Positions 59,992-64,000 of a stretch of 64,000 bases of DNA are shown here, one piece after another (position 1 is the first letter of the stretch; each line of letters starts with the position of its first letter). The position numbers and the translations under genes are program-made. This DNA comes from Lysinibacillus sp. B2A1. GTDB lineage: Bacteria > Bacillota > Bacilli > Bacillales_A > Planococcaceae. The stretch lies in assembly GCA_002973635.1 (NCBI GenBank), contig CP027224.1, forward strand, positions 3,854,501 through 3,918,500. The letters are read 5' to 3'. The notes below the pieces were generated by a model. That model was not told the DNA's origin and did not search any database. It worked only from the letters and a program-made list of their open reading frames with translations.

Positions 59992-60465
59992 TTAATCTAA
60001 TTTTTTTACAAATAAAACTCTGTCTTGATTTGGTCCGTTGTAGTCTGTATTTAATGATAGTCCATCAATAATTCTATCTCCATTCTCAATTTCAAAACCC
60101 AACTTGGTATGATAGGCAATCGAAACTTTATTGACAGGTGATGTTATACAACGAACAATACTTCGATTATTTTGCTTTACTGCATTAAAAAATTTATTGT
60201 ATAAATGCTTTCCAATATCATGCTTTCTGTATTCTGGATGAACTCCAACAAAATGAATATACGCCTCATCTGAATGAGTTTGAGAAAGGAATACTATTAG
60301 AAAACCCACGAGTTTACCATCCTTTTCTGCAATGAAACTTGTCTGTGTAAAATGATCGAAGAATAATTTTGGTAACAGATGAGACACATTCCTGCCACCC
60401 CACCACTCATTAATTAGAGGTGAAATTACATAGTAGTCTGAGCCTTTAACTGAACGAATTTCCAT
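59992..60465 (-). CDS. GNAT N-acetyltransferase
   Basis: 157 residues, ATG after AGGGGGATTAAA. MEIRSVKGSDYYVISPLINE opens the fold; GVHPEYRKHDIGKHLYNKFF is the acetyl-CoA loop with the second Gly of the usual R-x-x-G replaced by His-Asp-Ile-Gly; PVNKVSIAYHTKLGFEIENG ends it. Fourth acetyltransferase of the window's right half. A related hairpin lies just after its stop at about 59923-59944. Confidence 0.9.
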   Translation of the reverse strand: MEIRSVKGSDYYVISPLINEWWGGRNVSHLLPKLFFDHFTQTSFIAEKDGKLVGFLIVFLSQTHSDEAYIHFVGVHPEYRKHDIGKHLYNKFFNAVKQNNRSIVRCITSPVNKVSIAYHTKLGFEIENGDRIIDGLSLNTDYNGPNQDRVLFVKKLD

Positions 60466-60710
60466 TTTAATCCCCCTATTTATGTAAAAATTTAACTAAA
60501 CTAATATTAATATAAAACAATTTTATATTAGTTAGTTTAATAGTACCTCATCTCAATATTACTTGGATAATTTTCCCCTTTCACCATTCCAACTATGGTT
60601 CACCATGCACTATTGATTGCGGAAGGCTATCATGTTCTCTTTTGATATTTCTAGCCAATTTCAATATTATAAATGTTGGAGATAGATAAAGTTTAAATGA
60701 GGATTTCAAA
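60466..60710. other. Intergenic region
   Basis: About 245 bases between the acetyltransferase start and a small broken gene; promoter regions are expected but no clear -35/-10 pair was picked out. Confidence 0.4.
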
Positions 60711-60842
60711 ATGAAGAAACTAGAACAAACAACCTAAGAATTTCTGGAAGCTGGTTATACGATTGAGGAAATTAAAGCAGCTTTTGAGGAAGTCATTGAA
60801 CAAGCTAAACAGTCTAATACAGATAGTGAGACAGATCACTAA
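60711..60842 (+). pseudogene. Small gene with an early stop codon
   Basis: ATG with GAGGATTTCAAA upstream gives MKKLEQTT, a TAA at 60735-60737, and then in the same frame EFLEAGYTIEEIKAAFEEVI to a stop at 60840-60842. The second part is a clean amphipathic helix and a T-run hairpin follows (ACAGA/TCTGT then TTTTTTTT), so the unit looks like a real small protein gene of about 43 codons disabled by one substitution. Function unknown. Confidence 0.5.
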
Positions 60843-60918
60843 CAAAGTTGTCTGTTTTTTTTATGTACATTTGTATTCAAATTACCTAAAATGGAAATAT
60901 AAAGGGAGGAATAATTTG

Positions 60919-61533
60919 ATGAAAAAATTAGTATTTAGCGCAGCATTAGTATTAAGTCTTGGACTAGCAGGATGCGGAGAAACGACTACAAAAGAAGAAC
61001 CCGGTGAGAAGGAAAAACCAGTTACTGAGACATCAAAAGAGGATGCTACAAAACAAGAAACATCAGCACCAGCTACTAAAGAGGAGAATGGTAAACTAAC
61101 TGAAGAAAAGTTTAAACAAGTTAAAGAAGGTATGACATATGAAGAAGTAGTTAAAATTGTTGGTGCCGAAGGTAAAGTTCTTTCTGAAACAGGTTCAGCT
61201 GGTGAACCACATCATACAGTAATGTATGAATTTGAGACAGATGGCGTCTTGTCATCTTCTACTATGATGTTCCAAGGTGGTAAATTAATCAATAAAGCAC
61301 AAATTGGAGTGGAAACATCTGATATTGAAATTACTCTTGACCAATTTAATAAGCTTGAAAATGGCATGACAAAAGAAAAAGTATTTGAAATTCTAGGTGG
61401 TGAGGGTGCAGTCATTTCTGAATCTGGTGATGTAGTAATGTACAGCTATAATGGCACAGCTTTAGGTGCCAACGCATCGTTAATGTTCCAAGGCGGTAAA
61501 TTAATGAATAAAACTCAAATAGGTTTAAAATAA
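60919..61533 (+). CDS. Lipoprotein with two DUF3862/SmpA-like repeats
   Basis: 204 residues from the ATG at 60919, chosen because GGGAGGAATAATTTG precedes it and a lipoprotein signal follows (MKKLVFSAALVLSLGLAGC). A charged Thr/Glu/Lys linker leads to two repeats of about 60 residues: EKFKQVKEGMTYEEVVKIVG with MMFQGGKLINKAQIG, and DQFNKLENGMTKEKVFEILG with LMFQGGKLMNKTQIG. The repeat is the small BLIP/SmpA-like fold (DUF3862) found in many Gram-positive lipoproteins. Role unknown, likely at the cell envelope. Terminator at about 61538-61570. Confidence 0.9.
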   Translation: MKKLVFSAALVLSLGLAGCGETTTKEEPGEKEKPVTETSKEDATKQETSAPATKEENGKLTEEKFKQVKEGMTYEEVVKIVGAEGKVLSETGSAGEPHHTVMYEFETDGVLSSSTMMFQGGKLINKAQIGVETSDIEITLDQFNKLENGMTKEKVFEILGGEGAVISESGDVVMYSYNGTALGANASLMFQGGKLMNKTQIGLK

Positions 61534-61537
61534 CAAT

Positions 61538-61570
61538 CCATTAGTCACTCAAAATGAGTGGCTTTTTTTA
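61538..61570 (+). terminator. Rho-independent terminator
   Basis: CACTC/GAGTG stem with flanking pairing, followed by GCTTTTTTTA, directly after the lipoprotein gene. Confidence 0.75.
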
Positions 61571-61679
61571 TTAGAATAAGACGATTTTTATCATGGTAAA
61601 TAGGTACATCCATGGTTAAAGTTGTTATTGTAGGTTATTAAAAGAAATAACCTTAGACAATTTTAAGGAGGATACAAAA

Positions 61680-62720
61680 GTGGTTAATTTATTTAAAAAA
61701 GGTTTTATTTATTTAGCGTTAATGCTGTTAGTGTTAGGTAGCTTTAGTATGGAAAGTGCTTCAGCTGAAGAAGCTGTGGATTATGAAGAAGGGGGAACTA
61801 ATTTAGATAATACACCTGAAAATAGTGCAATAATAGGAAGTCAACTATTGAAACCTGAAATCGGTTGGAAAAGATATGACGATTCTAATCCATTAATAAT
61901 AAAAAATAAAATGTTCTATCAATCTCAACCAAATAGAGCATATAAAAATGGTCAATCACCAGGAAATTCCATAGAAACCTTTATTAAATTTGATTTTATA
62001 GGCACAAAATTTCGTATAATAGATCAATTGCATTCAAACCGTGATAAGAATACCAAAGTAACAATTGATGGAGAGATTGTAGAATATTACTCATCATATA
62101 CATCTAGCTCTGTTCAACAATGGCAAACATTGGTATACGAGAAAAAAAGTTTAACAAATACGAAACATACAGTTTTAATAGAGAAATCGGATGACACTTC
62201 TTATTTATCGTTTGATGCTATTGATATTGATGGCATATTGTTAGCTCATGTCGAAGTTGAAAAATCCATCACATTAGACAAAAATAATTTCGAACTATTA
62301 GTAGGAAGTCAAGATAAAATAACTGCCACAGTTACTCCTGACAGTGCTAAAGTAATTTGGACAAGCGGTGACGAATCAATTGCAACTGTTGATCAGAATG
62401 GTAATGTAACTGCAATTCGTGAAGGTACAGCAATCATTACAGCAACAATAGAAAACACAGATATTTCAGCTACAAGTACAGTTATTGTTAAAAAACCAGA
62501 TAATGCATTTTCAAGTGCTATTCTTAGTATTACTTCGGTGAATGGTATTACTAAAGAATATGATGTGACTAACGCTGTTTTAAACAATTATTTAAATTGG
62601 TTTGATACTGCACAAGGTACTTCTACATTCAAATTTTCAAAAACAATTTCACCTTATAAAAAGGTAACTGAATATGTCATACACGATAAGATTGCTTCTT
62701 TTGAAGTAAGAGAATATTAA
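61680..62720 (+). CDS. Secreted protein with a bacterial Ig-like (Big_2) domain
   Basis: 346 residues from a GTG at 61680 (AAGGAGGATACAAAA before it). Signal peptide LFKKGFIYLALMLLVLGSFS with cleavage near SAS-AEE. Residues about 55-185 form a beta-sandwich-like module (FIKFDFIGTKFRIIDQLHSN, VTIDGEIVEYYSS, TKHTVLIEKSDDTSYLSFDA) resembling carbohydrate-binding or galactose-binding-like folds. Residues about 195-270 are a Big_2 domain (ITLDKNNFELLVGSQDKITA, VIWTSGDESIATVDQNGNVT, AIREGTAIITATI). A unique C-terminal domain follows. No catalytic motif; probable surface or matrix protein. Confidence 0.88.
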   Translation: MVNLFKKGFIYLALMLLVLGSFSMESASAEEAVDYEEGGTNLDNTPENSAIIGSQLLKPEIGWKRYDDSNPLIIKNKMFYQSQPNRAYKNGQSPGNSIETFIKFDFIGTKFRIIDQLHSNRDKNTKVTIDGEIVEYYSSYTSSSVQQWQTLVYEKKSLTNTKHTVLIEKSDDTSYLSFDAIDIDGILLAHVEVEKSITLDKNNFELLVGSQDKITATVTPDSAKVIWTSGDESIATVDQNGNVTAIREGTAIITATIENTDISATSTVIVKKPDNAFSSAILSITSVNGITKEYDVTNAVLNNYLNWFDTAQGTSTFKFSKTISPYKKVTEYVIHDKIASFEVREY

Positions 62721-62730
62721 ACACAATAAA

Positions 62731-62766
62731 GACCGGGCGCTCATTTTTGAAGAGAGTCCTGGTCTA
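62731..62766 (+). terminator. Probable terminator
   Basis: GACC-GGGCGCTC/GAGAGTCCT-GGTC imperfect stem with a TTTTT-containing loop, just after the Big_2 protein gene. Confidence 0.6.
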
Positions 62767-62903
62767 TTCTATTTTGAAACTTTATTTTATTCTTTGGTCT
62801 AGTCAAATTTATGCGGATTTACAACGTTAAGAAATATACACGATTTTATGCAAAGTGAAGAATAGTACGAAAAAATTATTTGCTTATCTTTAATATCTAT
62901 TTA

Positions 62904-63206
62904 TTAAAAAATAGGTCTCATAAAACTTCTTTCATAACTTAAAATGCATTTATTATCTTCTGCAAACTTAAATGCGGCTTGACATTCTTCATCTAATGCC
63001 ATTTTTACTCGGTACTCTTCATATGCTGCTAAACTTGGAAAAGTGAATAAGGCATAAGCAATATTATTAGCCCCCTCATGCGGAAGGAAATAACCATGAT
63101 GATTTCCACCTAGTTTATTTACAAGAGGAATCCACATTTTACCGTATTCTTCAAACTCTTTTGCTTTATAAGGATCAATAATATATTTCAAATAACAAGT
63201 AACCAT
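62904..63206 (-). CDS. NIPSNAP family protein
   Basis: 100 residues from the ATG at 63206 (AGGAGGTATAAA directly upstream). Ferredoxin-like beta-alpha-beta fold of NIPSNAP proteins: VTCYLKYIIDPYKAKEFEEY, GGNHHGYFLPHEGANNIAYA, FPSLAAYEEYRVKMALDEEC. Members are small dimeric proteins of poorly known function, some acting as monooxygenase-like or stress proteins. A short frame of 35 codons ends inside its ribosome binding site. Confidence 0.9.
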   Translation of the reverse strand: MVTCYLKYIIDPYKAKEFEEYGKMWIPLVNKLGGNHHGYFLPHEGANNIAYALFTFPSLAAYEEYRVKMALDEECQAAFKFAEDNKCILSYERSFMRPIF

Positions 63207-63216
63207 TTTATACCTC

Positions 63217-63324
63217 CTAAACATTTTTTTGAATTATATCACATACTTTAACTCCTTTGCACCAAGAATTGTAGTTTACATCGTTACCAAAGCGTTGTTT
63301 TGGAATATTTAAAGCTTTAACCAC
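63217..63324 (-). CDS. Possible 35-residue peptide upstream of the NIPSNAP gene
   Basis: GTG at 63324 with GGAGAGAGTGAAGT before it reads VKALNIPKQRFGNDVNYNSW and then CKGVKVCDIIQKNV. Its TAG lies in the sequence that forms the next gene's ribosome binding site, an arrangement that can couple translation. Codon use looks coding-like, but it may also be the tail of a lost gene. Low confidence. Confidence 0.35.
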   Translation of the reverse strand: MVKALNIPKQRFGNDVNYNSWCKGVKVCDIIQKNV

Positions 63325-63389
63325 ACTTCACTCTCTCCTAATACTTACTATTATTAATATATTTTTTTACACGTGTTGATTTACCAAAC

Positions 63390-64000
63390 TTATGAAATTT
63401 CAAGATCGTTAAGACCCCCATGAAACATCAAACTTTCTTTCGCCCTGATTCGCCATTCCAGTGGCAGGGCAGCACTAAGAAAGAGGCGTCTGAAACCTTC
63501 GAACGAGAGGGGTTTAGTGTTATTATTCTTCATTCCTTGTGTTTGAAGAAATTTCAAACAAACATAGGCAATAAGAGCTGCGAATAGCTGATCAAATACG
63601 GCATTTTTTGTTGTCCCGAATAGATCAGACACGTTCAAGTTTTGTATAATCCAAGGAAAAAAACTTTCAATTGCCCAACGAGATTTATACAAATTGGCAA
63701 TTTCTTCAGTGGTAATATCCATTAAACTTGTTACGATCCGTATTTCTTTGCCCTCATGATCCGTAAATTGAACGATATGAGGGCGCTTTTTCGTTTGTTT
63801 TTGTGGTAACCCAAGCGTGCAAGTAAAATCAGCTGTCACATTGGAATCGTTGATACGACTACCTTGGAGCGATTTTTAGCGATTTAATTGCACATTGTCT
63901 TTTAAACGCAACACAAAATGTTGATGTTCTTTCAAGTAACAATCTACTTTATCAATAGAGAAGTTGGCTCGGTCACAAACGAGGAAAACCTTTTATCTTC
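63390..64000 (-). pseudogene. IS4-type (DDE_Tnp_1) transposase, decayed and cut by the window edge
   Basis: The C-terminal 149 codons are open and show the IS4 signature around the catalytic Glu (IANLYKSRWAIESFFPWIIQ, the Y-x2-R-W-x-IE-x-FF/K region) and LRIRAK-like tail. Upstream in the same frame there is a TAA at 63876-63878 between KDNVQLNR and KSLQGSRIND, and another near the right edge before VFLVCDRANFSIDKV. Those flanks still look like the transposase middle part, so this is a once complete gene with stop codons, unless another intact copy supplies the protein. The natural end is at 63390, close to the element's end. Confidence 0.8.

Overview
The window is low-GC Firmicutes DNA, and the best organism match is a Lysinibacillus (sphaericus/fusiformis type). 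The strongest pointer is the penicillin V acylase gene at 52048-53064, whose protein I recognise as very close to the Lysinibacillus sphaericus enzyme. Bacillales-type ribosome binding sites, many GNAT acetyltransferases and a ComX/ComP-type locus fit that placement.

Left part (1-22730). An oligopeptide ABC operon runs off the left edge. Next is the wreck of a comQXPA-type quorum-sensing locus. A ComX-like pheromone precursor gene (7746-7907) survives. The ComP-like kinase gene is cut by a 1412-bp IS3-family element (5912-7323) with a 3-bp target duplication, and removing the element restores the reading frame exactly. Only possible scraps of comA and comQ remain. A decayed TnsA (Tn7-like) fragment lies beside it. 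Then come single genes of ordinary accessory character: hypotheticals, a methyltransferase, acetyltransferases, a Bcr/CflA-type exporter, a Nudix hydrolase, a MazG-like enzyme and a LOG-family protein. A structured repeat element lies at 13569-14317. Two paralogous secreted repeat proteins (19823-20977, 21567-22679) end against the siderophore operon.

Centre (22740-51783). This is a complete thiazoline-type metallophore locus, organised like yersiniabactin/pyochelin loci and most like the equibactin locus of Streptococcus equi as I remember it. A leftward biosynthetic operon of ten genes (45247 to 22740) encodes a VOC protein, a Cy-A-PCP-TE NRPS, a saccharopine-dehydrogenase-like protein, an O-methyltransferase, an aryl-AMP ligase, a 2963-residue NRPS (ArCP-Cy-A-PCP-Cy-A-PCP with two methyltransferase-like inserts), a thiazolinyl-imide reductase fused to a methyltransferase, a type II thioesterase, a phosphopantetheinyl transferase and an isochorismate synthase. 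A rightward operon (45526-51783) encodes an ECF transporter (S, T and double-ATPase subunits) and a YbtP/YbtQ-like ABC pair. The divergent intergenic region holds two Fur-box-like sites, one inside a TTGACA-N18-TATACT promoter. All three adenylation domains carry the cysteine-type signature residues and no polyketide module is present. The inferred product is therefore an aryl-capped tris-cysteine (thiazoline/thiazolidine) chelator, with reduction and N-methylation done by the fusion enzyme.

Right part (52048-64000). Penicillin V acylase, an MFS transporter, small secreted or membrane proteins, four acetyltransferase or unknown genes each followed by a similar small hairpin, a decayed polymorphic-toxin C-terminus, a DUF3862-type lipoprotein, a secreted Big_2 protein, a NIPSNAP protein and a decayed IS4-type transposase at the right edge. 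I saw no rRNA, tRNA or CRISPR array.
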